Counted from the first letter of the stretch, positions 33,750-42,389 are shown. The stretch: 64,000 nucleotides of DNA from Flavobacterium sp. (GCF_004211145.1 NZ_SEBS01000011.1:84597-148596), one strand, 5' to 3'. Numbers and translations: made by a program. Notes: generated from the letters alone by a model not told the origin.

Positions 33750-34592
33750 ATGCGTAAGATCAAGTTTTTCATATTCACCAAATCGCTCGGGTTGTATATC
33801 AACCTGCTCAGTTTCGTGTCTCCGAAACATGCGAAGGAATTTGCGTACGCCTTGTTCAGCAAACCGCGCGACGGAAAACTGAAGAAAGAATCACTGCCTG
33901 AAATGTTGCTCAAGGCGCATCACGAAACCATCACATTGCGCGAGGACACGATCCAAACCTATACGTGGAAAGGCAACGGCGCCGTAATTTTACTCGCCCA
34001 CGGTTGGGACAGCAATTCGTGGCGTTGGGAACGGCTTCTACCTTTTTTGGTCGAATCGGGAAGTACGGTCGTGGCGATAGACGCGCCCGATCACGGTTTG
34101 TCTCAAGGAAATTTCAGCCTTCCGAAATACGCCGAATTCATCCACACCGCGGCCCAAAAATTCAAACCCGATTATCTCATCGGACATTCGATCGGAGGCG
34201 CGGCGAGCTTGTTTTACCAGCACAAATACCAAAACGATAATTTGCAGAAACTCGTAATTTTGGGCGCTCCGGCCGAATTGAGCTCGATCGTGGCGAATTA
34301 CGTCGGGCTGTTGAGTTTGAACAAGCGGTCGCAGGATTTATTGAACGCTTATTTTGTGGAAAACTTCAACTTCCACCCGAACGATTTCTCGGCGCGCATC
34401 TTCGGAAAAACGTTAAGCCTAAAGGGATTGGTCGTACACGATACGCAGGACAACGTCGTCAAATTCGAGGAAGCCAAACGCATTCCCGAAGCTTGGACGC
34501 AGGCGTTGTTCCACGAAACGTCGGGACTTGGGCACAGCATGCACGACGATGAATTGTATGCGAAGATCGCGGCGTTTTTGTTTGAAGCGTAG
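33750..34592 (+). CDS. Alpha/beta hydrolase
   Basis: 280 residues. The oxyanion loop is ILLAHGWDSNSWRWE; the nucleophile elbow is LIGHSIGGAASLF; the acid is Asp in VVHDTQDNVVKF; the catalytic His is in SGLGHSMHDDE. N-terminal residues (~1-60) are partly hydrophobic with SLGLYINLLSFVSPKHAKEF, suggesting membrane association. The substrate is unknown; esterase or lipase-like activity is likely. The ATG at 33750 is preferred because the upstream frame overlaps the previous gene's end and its terminator. Confidence 0.9.
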   Translation: MRKIKFFIFTKSLGLYINLLSFVSPKHAKEFAYALFSKPRDGKLKKESLPEMLLKAHHETITLREDTIQTYTWKGNGAVILLAHGWDSNSWRWERLLPFLVESGSTVVAIDAPDHGLSQGNFSLPKYAEFIHTAAQKFKPDYLIGHSIGGAASLFYQHKYQNDNLQKLVILGAPAELSSIVANYVGLLSLNKRSQDLLNAYFVENFNFHPNDFSARIFGKTLSLKGLVVHDTQDNVVKFEEAKRIPEAWTQALFHETSGLGHSMHDDELYAKIAAFLFEA

Positions 34593-34615
34593 ACATTTTA
34601 AATAGCCCTCAAGAT

Positions 34616-34964
34616 TGTCATTCCGACGTAGGAGGAATCTCTTCATTAAAAACTAAAAAGTCCAATCGAGGATTTGACAGTTTTATCAAATTTAACTTCT
34701 TTTCACGTCGCCAGCCCTTTAATTCCTTTTCGCGCGCGATGGCTTCCTGAATCCAAGTAAATTCTTCAAAATAAATCAAGTAGTGAACATTGTATTTTGC
34801 ACAGAAAGTCTTTCTAGACTCCTTGTGCTCTATGATCCTTTTACCGAGATTGTTAGTCACCCCAATGTAAAACACGCATCTATTTTTGTTCGTCAAAATA
34901 TAGACATAGTAATTATGATAGTCGTCGATAATAATCATGAGATTCCTCCTGCGTCGGAATGACA
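34616..34964. mobile_element. Inverted-repeat cassette with a GIY-YIG gene
   Basis: A 26-bp arm at 34616-34641 (TGTCATTCCGACGTAGGAGG and onward) is repeated inverted at 34939-34964 with one mismatch. The single gene inside has its stop codon within the left arm and its ATG immediately inside the right arm. The right arm, read towards the gene, contains AGGAGG six bases before the ATG. I recall GIY-YIG genes with such TCATTCCGACG arms at other sites in Bacteroidota. No transposase is present. A self-mobilising or nuclease-driven cassette is inferred. Confidence 0.7.
34618..34938 (-). CDS. GIY-YIG nuclease family protein (UvrC N-terminal/YhbQ-like)
   Basis: 106 residues, a stand-alone GIY-YIG domain. 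The signature is YYVYILTNKNRCVFYIGVTN (YVY...YIG), followed by LGKRIIEHKES with the catalytic Arg/His region, LIYFEEF and AIAREKELKGWRREKK, which carries the metal-binding Glu. The last residues (IPPTSE) are encoded in the inverted-repeat arm. The start at 34938 follows a perfect AGGAGG at 6-base spacing, unusual in this phylum, where Shine-Dalgarno sequences are rare. Related single-domain proteins are structure-specific or homing-like nucleases; activity here is untested. Confidence 0.9.
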   Translation of the reverse strand: MIIIDDYHNYYVYILTNKNRCVFYIGVTNNLGKRIIEHKESRKTFCAKYNVHYLIYFEEFTWIQEAIAREKELKGWRREKKLNLIKLSNPRLDFLVFNEEIPPTSE

Positions 34965-35019
34965 AAACAAAGATTAATCAACGAAATCTTACTACGTGTT
35001 TCATGCATGTTTTCTTAAA

Positions 35020-36555
35020 TTAATGCTTTACGATTTTCCGAACCGCGCTCCTATCCGATTCCGTTACTTTCACAAAGTAAATTCCCGATGTCAAATTAGA
35101 AACCGAAATATTTTTATCGGTGGCGAAACCTACGTAAACCGTTTGCCCGACTGCATTCATCACTTCGATTCGCGACTCCGTTAAAATGTCGCCCGCGATG
35201 GAAATCACGTCATTCGCAGGATTCGGATACACGAAAAACGAAATCGCGTCGACTTTTTGCGTCGCCAAAGCAGTAACCGCGGCGATTGCGGGTTCCATAT
35301 TCGGCAATGGCCCGATGTGGCCGCCGGAGCCTTGGGCGATTCCCGTCGTCACGAGAATATTCCGCATTTGCGCAGGCGTCAGGTAATTTCCGGTTTGCCC
35401 ATGGTAATAGGATTGCAGCACGATTGCGCACGACGCGACGATCGGAGTGGCCGAACTCGTACCCGAAAAATTCGTGTAACGTTGGTTGAAATCACCGAAA
35501 ATCGCCGCGAAATCACCGTAGCCCGACGAACGTACGTTGCTCCCCCAACCTTGCACATTCACGCGGTTTCCAAACGTACTGTACGAAATCTTGTTGTGCG
35601 ACACGTCGGGCGAACCGGCCCCGACGATAATCGCGCCGCTGTCGCCTCGGTTCATATACGGAAGATAAGGCGTCGAGTCGAGGTCGGCGTTACCGTTTCC
35701 GGCCGCTGCGACGATTATGATTCCCGAATCGGTGGCGGCTTTGGTCAGATCCCAGATCAGATTTTCGTATTCGGCCGGGACGAATGCGTCATTCACGCCG
35801 TACGCCTGCATTTCATAGATGATCACATCGCCCGCAATTGAAGCGCCGATGGATTGGCTTACCGCGAGCACGCGATTGTATCCGCTTTGTTGCCACTCGG
35901 GAAACAGCACCATTTCCTGGGCGCCGTACGCCATTCCCGAAACGCCGTAGGTTCCTTTGTCGGCGAACACGACACCGAAGACTGCGGTTCCGTGTTCGGT
36001 GTAACTCGCCGTGACGTCCGATCCGATCGTCATTCCGGGTTGCAGGAACGTGCCCGCCAAATCGTTGAACTCTTCGTGGTTTTTATTGAAACCATATTCG
36101 ACGTCGCGGATTCGGATGCCGTTTCCGATCAATCCCGAATCCCACGCGAATTGCATGTTTACGCCCGGATTTGGGCCGATGTAGTTTTGGGCCGACTCGT
36201 AGTTCGGTGTCGCGGGCGGAATGTCGGACGGCGGCGGAATCGCGTTCATCGAGAGCAAGCTGCAATAGGAAACCGCGTCGAGCGCTTCGAGTTTGGCGGC
36301 CAATTCGAGCAATTGCGCATTCGAAGAATTTAAAGTTTGGACTTTGTACGTGTTTTTGATTCGGATCAGGGCGTCGGAATTTTCATTATTTGATTCGGAC
36401 ACAATCTTCATCTGTTCGATTTTTTCGTCGGGAAGCAACTGCAATTTCTCGAGCGAAAACACATATTGGCTTTCAAGCGATCGCAAACCGTTTATTTTTT
36501 CGAGATCGGTTTCAGACGAAAACGTCACGTACAATTCATAGCCGAAACCGGACAT
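35020..36555 (-). CDS. S8 family serine peptidase with T9SS sorting domain, 5' end missing
   Basis: 511 residues as read from the only ATG (36555). The subtilisin triad is complete: Asp151 in GIRIRDVEYGF, His188 in YTEHGTAVFGVV and Ser367 in FSGTSSATPIVAS, with the oxyanion Asn in VAAAGNGN. The C-terminal ~75 residues are a T9SS type A domain (FVYPNPANDVISIAG, LTSGIYFVKV, RKIVKH). However, there is no signal peptide; the product starts MSGFGYELYVTFSSETD inside what should be the prodomain. The 5' end abuts, on the other strand, the conserved start of a pseudouridine synthase. The gene seems truncated by a deletion or assembly join. Confidence 0.85.
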   Translation of the reverse strand: MSGFGYELYVTFSSETDLEKINGLRSLESQYVFSLEKLQLLPDEKIEQMKIVSESNNENSDALIRIKNTYKVQTLNSSNAQLLELAAKLEALDAVSYCSLLSMNAIPPPSDIPPATPNYESAQNYIGPNPGVNMQFAWDSGLIGNGIRIRDVEYGFNKNHEEFNDLAGTFLQPGMTIGSDVTASYTEHGTAVFGVVFADKGTYGVSGMAYGAQEMVLFPEWQQSGYNRVLAVSQSIGASIAGDVIIYEMQAYGVNDAFVPAEYENLIWDLTKAATDSGIIIVAAAGNGNADLDSTPYLPYMNRGDSGAIIVGAGSPDVSHNKISYSTFGNRVNVQGWGSNVRSSGYGDFAAIFGDFNQRYTNFSGTSSATPIVASCAIVLQSYYHGQTGNYLTPAQMRNILVTTGIAQGSGGHIGPLPNMEPAIAAVTALATQKVDAISFFVYPNPANDVISIAGDILTESRIEVMNAVGQTVYVGFATDKNISVSNLTSGIYFVKVTESDRSAVRKIVKH

Positions 36556-37566
36556 TGCTCGCGACGTGAAGCCGACGAGATCATCGCCGCGAATCGCGTA
36601 ATCGTAAACGGGAATCCTGCCGAAATGGGCATGAAAGTGTCATCGGCCGATGAAATCCGGATCGACGGGAAACTCATCCGCGAAAAAACAGGAAAATTCG
36701 TATATCTCGCACTTAACAAGCCGCCAGGAATCGAATGCACGACGAATACGGACGTGAAAGACAACATCATCGATTTCTTACATTATCCGAAGCGCATTTT
36801 CCCGATCGGACGACTCGACAAAGCCAGTGAAGGCCTTATTTTCCTGACCGACGACGGCGACATCGTGAACAAGATTTTGCGCGCGAGGAACAATCACGAG
36901 AAGGAATATGAAGTGATCGTGAACCAACCTGTCTCGCCTCGTTTCATCGAAAAAATGAGCAACGGCGTGCCGATTCTCGATACCGTGACGCGCAAGTGTT
37001 TCGTGGAACAGACGGGAAAAGAATCGTTCCGCATCATCTTGACGCAGGGTTTAAACCGACAAATCCGTCGCATGTGCGAGTTTTTGGGTTACGAGGTCGT
37101 GAAATTGAAGCGCGTGAGAATCATCAACATCAAGCTCGATCTTCCTGTCGGGCGCCATCGTGAACTTACCGAGGACGAAATCTCTCAGTTGTCGTTGCTT
37201 ATCGAACCGTCAAGCAAGACTGAGGAAGCGAGTTTCTCGAAGAATGAATTCGGCGAAAAACCGAAGCGCGATTTCGGGAAAAAAGACTTTTCGAGAGGCG
37301 ATTTCAATAAGGATTCGAAGCGATCGGATGCGCCGAAACGCGATTTCCAAAAGCGAGATTCTGGCAAGGATTCGGACAAAAAAGACTTTGTCAAAAGGGA
37401 TTTTTCCAGAGGCGACGCCAATCGCGACGAACCGAGGAAAAGTGATCTGCAGCGGAATTCGGAACGCGAGAGTACGCGCCCGAAGAGTTTTTCACCTGCG
37501 CCGAAACGCAATATTGAGATCATCAAGAAAGACGATCCGCGCTATCGGAAAGACGGAGATTCCTAA
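36466..37566 (+). CDS. rluF: RluF-type 23S rRNA pseudouridine synthase, start unclear
   Basis: Family similarity begins at FIAETGHCSRREADEIIAAN (S4 RNA-binding domain) at about 36534 and continues with the catalytic Asp in FPIGRLDKASEGLIFLTDDG and RIILTQGLNRQIRRMCEFLG. The usual dozen N-terminal residues before the S4 domain are replaced by sequence antisense to the peptidase gene. The only in-frame start I find is a TTG at 36466, deep inside that gene. The last ~120 residues are a low-complexity tail of KRDF, SRGDF and KKDF units, basic and probably disordered. RluF-type enzymes modify uridine near the peptidyl-transfer centre of 23S rRNA. Confidence 0.8.
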   Translation: MAFKRSQTVYFFEIGFRRKRHVQFIAETGHCSRREADEIIAANRVIVNGNPAEMGMKVSSADEIRIDGKLIREKTGKFVYLALNKPPGIECTTNTDVKDNIIDFLHYPKRIFPIGRLDKASEGLIFLTDDGDIVNKILRARNNHEKEYEVIVNQPVSPRFIEKMSNGVPILDTVTRKCFVEQTGKESFRIILTQGLNRQIRRMCEFLGYEVVKLKRVRIINIKLDLPVGRHRELTEDEISQLSLLIEPSSKTEEASFSKNEFGEKPKRDFGKKDFSRGDFNKDSKRSDAPKRDFQKRDSGKDSDKKDFVKRDFSRGDANRDEPRKSDLQRNSERESTRPKSFSPAPKRNIEIIKKDDPRYRKDGDS

Positions 37567-37628
37567 AATAGAGCAATTTTCTTACAGCTTTACCGTTTTG
37601 CATTCGTAACCGATAACATATTTATTTT

Positions 37629-38087
37629 ATGAGTGCAAAAAAAATACTCTTGCTAAGCAGCGCGATTGTCGTGGCCGTGGTTTGCGTCGGCTTTTTAGGT
37701 TTGCGGACGTTTACCCGAAAGATCGTGAACAACCGCGATTGCGAATGGGCAAATATCGATCATGTCGAGATACGTGCGATGGCGGACATTCCACCGACCC
37801 TGGCGTCCGACTGCAATTATGACGCGGGCAAGAAACGAAAGACGACTGTTTTCGCGCTTGACACTTCCAAATTCGACATGGACGAATATTCGTCGAGGCA
37901 TGATTTTAGGAAAGTCAGTTCGGCTCCGGAGAATTTCGCGGATTTCGACAAGGACGGGATCGCATCGGTTGATACTTCGGAGTTGTTTTATCGCGACGGA
38001 AAAACGCAGACGAATTCGTATAAGATGTTGTTGGATGCGAGAAGCGGCAGGATTTGGGTGGATTTAAGGTATTTTTACGAGGATTGA
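37629..38087 (+). CDS. Membrane-anchored or secreted protein of unknown function
   Basis: 152 residues. One N-terminal hydrophobic segment (ILLLSSAIVVAVVCVGFLGL), followed by a periplasmic part with CEWANIDHVEIRAMADIPP, DCNYDAGKKRKTTVF and FDKDGIASVDTSELFYR. Two Cys (about 39 and 62) could form a disulfide. It ends with RSGRIWVDLRYFYED. I do not recognise the family. It is monocistronic with an inverted repeat directly after the stop. Confidence 0.6.
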   Translation: MSAKKILLLSSAIVVAVVCVGFLGLRTFTRKIVNNRDCEWANIDHVEIRAMADIPPTLASDCNYDAGKKRKTTVFALDTSKFDMDEYSSRHDFRKVSSAPENFADFDKDGIASVDTSELFYRDGKTQTNSYKMLLDARSGRIWVDLRYFYED

Positions 38088-38091
38088 ATGC

Positions 38092-38124
38092 AACCCTTTA
38101 AGAGTTTGAAACTCTTAAAGGGTT
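38092..38124. terminator. Perfect 15-bp hairpin after the 37629 gene
   Basis: AACCCTTTAAGAGTT (38092-38106) is followed by TGA and the exact inverse (38110-38124). There is no U-tract, so it may terminate weakly or belong to the dispersed inverted repeats of this genome. Confidence 0.55.
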
Positions 38125-38188
38125 AAATATACCAAAAGTCAAAAACCGCCCGTTACACTTTTTCCTCCAAAAAAGTTAAACCTCCATT

Positions 38189-38719
38189 ATGAAATTCCTA
38201 CCTATTTTCATTCTTACCGCAACCGTTCTCCTCGCCCAAAAGGAATCTGCGCTCACAACCGAATCCTACAAACTCGTCAACGACCTGAATACGGCTGAAA
38301 ACCGAAGTGCGATCTACATGTGCCGCGAAGTCAACAATATGTGGACCGATTACTTCATGCCGAAATCAATCAAAGACGAATTCCCACAGAAAAAGGCCGA
38401 CACGATCGCTAAGTACATCGGAGGAAACATAGCGATCTGGAAAAAGAACATCCCCATAGTCGAAAGCTGGGAACCGCGCGTCAAAGCAACCGAGTACGTA
38501 AATTATCACGGTCTCAACATCGACGAATTTTCGCGTACGCACAACAGGAACGGCGTTTTCCTATATTCGACGCCGCTCTTCAATGCTGAACGCACAAAAG
38601 CGTTAATTTATATTTGGTATTTGAGTTCGAAAAACGTCGTACTTGATAATTATTATTACTGCGAGAAGGAAAACGGCAAATGGAAAAAGAAAAACGTCGT
38701 TTTGATCGGCGGTTTTTAA
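38189..38719 (+). CDS. Secreted protein of unknown function
   Basis: 176 residues. Signal peptide MKFLPIFILTATVLLAQ with a short hydrophobic core. The mature part has an alpha-helical start (LVNDLNTAENRSAIYMCREV), then beta segments such as RNGVFLYSTPLFNAERTKAL, NVVLDNYYYCEKENGKWKKK and a final Gly-Gly-Phe. No family is recognised. Downstream (38758-38850) there is a degenerate CTTAATGAACTT-type repeat resembling the hairpin at 39957. Confidence 0.6.
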   Translation: MKFLPIFILTATVLLAQKESALTTESYKLVNDLNTAENRSAIYMCREVNNMWTDYFMPKSIKDEFPQKKADTIAKYIGGNIAIWKKNIPIVESWEPRVKATEYVNYHGLNIDEFSRTHNRNGVFLYSTPLFNAERTKALIYIWYLSSKNVVLDNYYYCEKENGKWKKKNVVLIGGF

Positions 38720-38848
38720 GGGTAAAATCCATGATTTTTGACGGGTACGTTCATTCATTCAATCCTTAATGAACTTGATGGCCTCAATGCTCTAAATGGT
38801 GAAACTTTCGGTTTTCAATTGCAAAAAGTCAACCTCACAGTTAAAAAG

Positions 38849-39775
38849 TCAAAACCACTTTCTCCGCATAAACAACAACACGCCGAACGTCGAGAAAACC
38901 AACGAAATCCCCATGATTATCCACAAGCCGTACGGATTGTCCTGAAAAATGTTCGGCACGTTCATGCCATAAAAACTCGCCACGACGGTCGGGATCATCA
39001 AAATAATTGAAATCGACGTCATCTGTTTCATGATGTTGTTCATGTTATTCGAGATCACCGAGGCATACGCGTCCATCGTGCCCGTCAGGATATCCGAATA
39101 AATGTTCGTCGTTTCCTGTGCCTGACGCAGTTCGATCTCGACGTCCTCGAGCAATTCCGGATCGTAGTTTTCCTTTTGGCTCCGGATGTTTTTCAATCGG
39201 TGCAACAAAATATCATTGCCTTTTAAAGATGTCATGAAGTACACGAGGCATTTTTCAATTTGCAGAAGCGCCTGCAATTCCTCGTTCTTGATCGACTTTT
39301 CGAGATTGTCCTCGGCCAGTTTGATCTTTTGGTTGATCTGCTTCAGATACTTGAGATACCAAACGCTCGACGAGAGCAACAATTTCAGGATCATATCGAA
39401 ATTGTCAGAAATATCGAGTTTTTTGCGACGCGAATACACGACGAAATCCTCGAGCATTTCGGTCTTCTTGAAACTGATCGTAATCCTCACATCGTTCTTG
39501 AACACAATCCCGATCGGAATCGTATAAAACGGCAATTTCATATCGTCTCTCTTGATCGGAATACGCATGATGACAAGCCACCAGCCGTTCTCGACCTCGA
39601 TGCGCGGGCGTTCGTCAAAATCCTTTATGTCATTGTAGAACGCTTCGGGAATACCCAATTCCTCGAGCAGGTATTTCTTGTCGCCTTTGTCGGGCGTTTC
39701 GACATTGATCCAGCAGTGCGGCTGCCAGTCGTTCACGGCCACGAGGCCATTGTTGTTTTGGTAGAAGGTTTTCAT
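38849..39775 (-). CDS. corA: CorA-family divalent metal ion transporter
   Basis: 308 residues. A large cytoplasmic domain (~1-245) is followed by two C-terminal membrane helices. The pore signature GMN is in ASFYGMNVPNIF at the end of helix 1, and the C-terminus is basic (FMRRKWF). The helical willow region LAEDNLEKSIKNEELQALLQ and the long helix ETTNIYSDILTGTMDAY-type stretch fit CorA. These channels form pentamers and take up Mg2+ (or Co2+/Ni2+) in response to internal levels. The gene stands alone; convergent with the secreted protein gene. Confidence 0.94.
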   Translation of the reverse strand: MKTFYQNNNGLVAVNDWQPHCWINVETPDKGDKKYLLEELGIPEAFYNDIKDFDERPRIEVENGWWLVIMRIPIKRDDMKLPFYTIPIGIVFKNDVRITISFKKTEMLEDFVVYSRRKKLDISDNFDMILKLLLSSSVWYLKYLKQINQKIKLAEDNLEKSIKNEELQALLQIEKCLVYFMTSLKGNDILLHRLKNIRSQKENYDPELLEDVEIELRQAQETTNIYSDILTGTMDAYASVISNNMNNIMKQMTSISIILMIPTVVASFYGMNVPNIFQDNPYGLWIIMGISLVFSTFGVLLFMRRKWF

Positions 39776-39956
39776 TTGTACGCGGCATTAGTCGAGACGC
39801 CGCGCTTGCGCAACATCAGGAGTGGTTTAACATCTTGGGATGATCGTCCATTGAAGGATTGGATTTCTGTTTTGCGCCGCGAAAGTAAGGCTAATTTTTA
39901 AATCAGGTCGTTATTTGGGAATTATTTAATTCGACAGAAAACGTACAAAACACCAA

Positions 39957-40004
39957 GAGCATTAAGTTCATCAAGATTTTATTTTCTTAATGAACTTAAT
40001 GCTC
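39957..40004. repeat. 19-bp inverted repeat downstream of folD
   Basis: GAGCATTAAGTTCATCAAG (39957-39975) returns inverted at 39986-40004 with one mismatch, around a 10-base loop. It sits 29 bases beyond the folD stop and may terminate folD on the minus strand. A diverged relative is at about 38766-38795. The remainder of the 39776-40032 gap shows no gene. Confidence 0.65.
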
Positions 40005-40032
40005 GTAATGGTTCAAATATTTACTTGCGTAC

Positions 40033-40917
40033 TTATTCCATTTCGCGTTTGCGCTCGCGGGCCAACAGCGTATTTTTGAGCAACATCGCGATCGTCATCG
40101 GCCCTACTCCACCGGGAACAGGCGTGATGTACGATGCTTTTTTGGATACGTTTTCGAAATCGACGTCGCCTGTGATACGATAGCCTTTTTCAGACGTTTC
40201 GTCGGCGACACGCGTGATACCGACGTCGATGATGACCGCATCGTCCTTGACCATTTCCGCTTTCAGATAATTCGGAACGCCGAGCGCCGAGATGATGATG
40301 TCGGCCTGGGTCGTAATCTGTGCGATATTTTTAGTATAACTGTGTGTCAACGTAACGGTTGAGTTTCCCGGGAAACCTTTGCGTCCCATCAAAATGCTCA
40401 TCGGGCGTCCGACGATATGGCTGCGTCCGATGACGACCGTGTGCTTTCCTTGCGTCTCAACTCCGTAACGCTCGAGCAATTCGAGAATTCCGAAAGGCGT
40501 CGCAGGAATGAACGTACTCATGTCAAGTGCCATTTTTCCGAAATTCTCGGGATGGAAACCGTCGACATCTTTCGTCGGGTCGATCGCCATGATGACTTTC
40601 TGCGTGTCGATTTGTGGAGGCAACGGCAATTGCACGATGAATCCGTCAATGTTCGCGTCTTCGTTGAGTTGCTTGATTTTCTTGAGCAATTCGGACTCCG
40701 ATGTCGTGCTCGGCATTCTCACCATTGTCGACTCGAAACCGACGCGTTCGCAGGCCTTTACCTTACTGCCGACATATGTCAGGCTCGCACCGTCATTGCC
40801 GACGATAACCGCTGCAAGATGAGGCACTTTTTCACCCTTGGCTTTCATTTGGGCGACTTCGGCCGTGATTTCGTTTTTGATGTCTTCTGAAATTTTCTTT
40901 CCGTCGAGAAGTTTCAT
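40033..40917 (-). CDS. folD: Bifunctional methylenetetrahydrofolate dehydrogenase/cyclohydrolase
   Basis: 294 residues. The FolD motifs are visible: AAVIVGNDGASLTYVGSKVK with the catalytic Lys and Tyr, GFIVQLPLPPQID, PTKDVDGFHPENFGKMAL and the nucleotide-binding VVIGRSHIVGRPMSILMGRK, ending PVPGGVGPMTIAMLLKNT. It interconverts methylene-, methenyl- and formyl-tetrahydrofolate in the cytoplasm, supplying one-carbon units for purines and formyl-Met. The order ffh-folD on the same strand (with a repeat-rich 99-bp gap) is one I recall from other Flavobacteriia. Confidence 0.97.
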   Translation of the reverse strand: MKLLDGKKISEDIKNEITAEVAQMKAKGEKVPHLAAVIVGNDGASLTYVGSKVKACERVGFESTMVRMPSTTSESELLKKIKQLNEDANIDGFIVQLPLPPQIDTQKVIMAIDPTKDVDGFHPENFGKMALDMSTFIPATPFGILELLERYGVETQGKHTVVIGRSHIVGRPMSILMGRKGFPGNSTVTLTHSYTKNIAQITTQADIIISALGVPNYLKAEMVKDDAVIIDVGITRVADETSEKGYRITGDVDFENVSKKASYITPVPGGVGPMTIAMLLKNTLLARERKREME

Positions 40918-40929
40918 GTTGTTGTCTTG

Positions 40930-41010
40930 GTTTAGAGTTTAGAGATGCGTTGTCCGCAAACGTTTAGGGTTCAGAATCCGGGCAAAACCCTAAACTCTAA
41001 ACCCTAAACA
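40930..41010. repeat. Heptamer inverted repeat between ffh and folD
   Basis: Left side GGTTTAGAGTTTAGAG and CGTTTAGGGTTC, right side AAACCCTAAACTCTAAACCC: 7-bp units (CCCTAAA-like) in opposite orientations, able to form an imperfect hairpin in the gap downstream of the ffh stop codon. Confidence 0.6.
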
Positions 41011-41016
41011 AATTCT

Positions 41017-42357
41017 TTATTTCATTCCCGGCATTCCCCCGCCCATCATTTTCATCAAGTTCTTACCGCCCGGACCTTGCATCATCTTCATCATCTTGCT
41101 CATTTGGTCGAACTGTTTCATGAGCTGGTTGACCTGGTCGATTTTCGTGCCCGATCCTTTCGCGATGCGGTTCTTGCGTTTCACGTCGATGATCGCGGGT
41201 TTCTTGCGCTCTTTGGGCGTCATCGAATAAATGATGGCCTCGATATGCTTGAACGCGTCGTCCTCGATTTCCACGTCTTTCATGGCTTTCGAAGCGCCCG
41301 GAATCATGCCGACCAAATCCTTCATATTACCCATTTTCTTGACTTGCTGGATCTGCGTGAGGAAATCGTCGAACCCGAATTCGTTCTTCGCGATCTTCTT
41401 TTGGAGTTTGCGCGCTTCCTCTTCGTCGAACTGCTCCTGCGCTCTTTCAACGAGGGAAACGACGTCGCCCATTCCGAGAATCCTTTCGGCCATACGCGAC
41501 GGATAAAACACGTCGATGGCTTCCATTTTCTCGCCTGTTCCGACGAATTTTATCGGCTTGTTCACTACCGATTTGATCGAAAGCGCCGCACCACCTCGCG
41601 TATCACCGTCGAGTTTGGTCAGGATTACGCCGTCGAAATTGAGTCGGTCGTTGAAGGCTTTCGCTGTATTTACGGCATCTTGTCCCGTCATCGAATCGAC
41701 GACGAACAAGGTTTCCTGTGGTTGGATCGCCTTGTGGACGTTCGCGATTTCGTTCATCATTTCCTCGTCGACGGCCAAACGGCCAGCGGTATCGATGATG
41801 ACTACGTTGAAACCGTTAGCCTTGGCATGCTTGATACCGTTTTGCGCGATTTCGACAGGATTCTTATTTTCAGGTTCCGAATAGACTTCGACACCGATCT
41901 GGTCACCGACCACATGCAATTGGTTGATCGCCGCCGGACGATACACATCGCATGCGACCAATAATGGTTTTTTGTTCTTTTTGGTCTTTAGGAAATTAGC
42001 GAGTTTACCTGAGAACGTCGTCTTACCCGAACCTTGCAGACCTGACATCAAAATGACCGTCGGGCTGCCGCCAAGATTGATTCCGGCGACGTCTCCGCCC
42101 ATGAGTTCAGTTAACTCATCTTTCACGAGTTTCACCAAAAGCTGTCCCGGTTGTAACGTGGTCAACACGTTTTCGCCAATGGCTTTGTCTTTTACTCTCG
42201 CCGTAAAATCTTTTGCGATCTTGAAGTTGACGTCGGCATCGAGCAACGCGCGGCGCACTTCCTTGAGGGTTTCGGCCACGTTGATCTCAGTGATCTTGCC
42301 GTGTCCTTTTAGGATATGAAAGGCTTTGTCTAGCTTATCGGATAAATTATCGAACAT
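41017..42357 (-). CDS. ffh: Signal recognition particle protein Ffh
   Basis: 446 residues. The N domain begins MFDNLSDKLDKAFHILKGHG. The GTPase (G) domain has SGLQGSGKTTFSGKLA (P-loop), VACDVYRPAAINQL, IIDTAGRLAVDEEM and LTKLDGDTRGGAAL. The Met-rich M domain binds 4.5S RNA and signal peptides and ends QFDQMSKMMKMMQGPGGKN plus a GGGMPGM tail. Targets nascent membrane and secreted proteins to FtsY and SecYEG. The ATG at 42357 gives the canonical start and follows a -7 promoter element by 24 bases; the open frame further upstream is not coding. Confidence 0.97.
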   Translation of the reverse strand: MFDNLSDKLDKAFHILKGHGKITEINVAETLKEVRRALLDADVNFKIAKDFTARVKDKAIGENVLTTLQPGQLLVKLVKDELTELMGGDVAGINLGGSPTVILMSGLQGSGKTTFSGKLANFLKTKKNKKPLLVACDVYRPAAINQLHVVGDQIGVEVYSEPENKNPVEIAQNGIKHAKANGFNVVIIDTAGRLAVDEEMMNEIANVHKAIQPQETLFVVDSMTGQDAVNTAKAFNDRLNFDGVILTKLDGDTRGGAALSIKSVVNKPIKFVGTGEKMEAIDVFYPSRMAERILGMGDVVSLVERAQEQFDEEEARKLQKKIAKNEFGFDDFLTQIQQVKKMGNMKDLVGMIPGASKAMKDVEIEDDAFKHIEAIIYSMTPKERKKPAIIDVKRKNRIAKGSGTKIDQVNQLMKQFDQMSKMMKMMQGPGGKNLMKMMGGGMPGMK

Positions 42358-42381
42358 AGTGCAATCGTAAAAATGAAGATG

Positions 42382-42389
42382 CAAATATA
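42382..42389 (-). promoter_or_regulatory. Candidate -7 element of ffh
   Basis: On the minus strand TATATTTG is an exact TAnnTTTG match, 24 bases before the ffh ATG. A -33 TTTG is not evident at the usual distance. Confidence 0.5.

Noticed and set aside
36556..36630. Open upstream extension of the subtilase frame (reading GRIPVYDYAIRGDDLVGF)
   Set aside because: It looks protein-like but has no start codon, meets a TGA after ~25 codons, and is antisense to the conserved S4 domain of the pseudouridine synthase.
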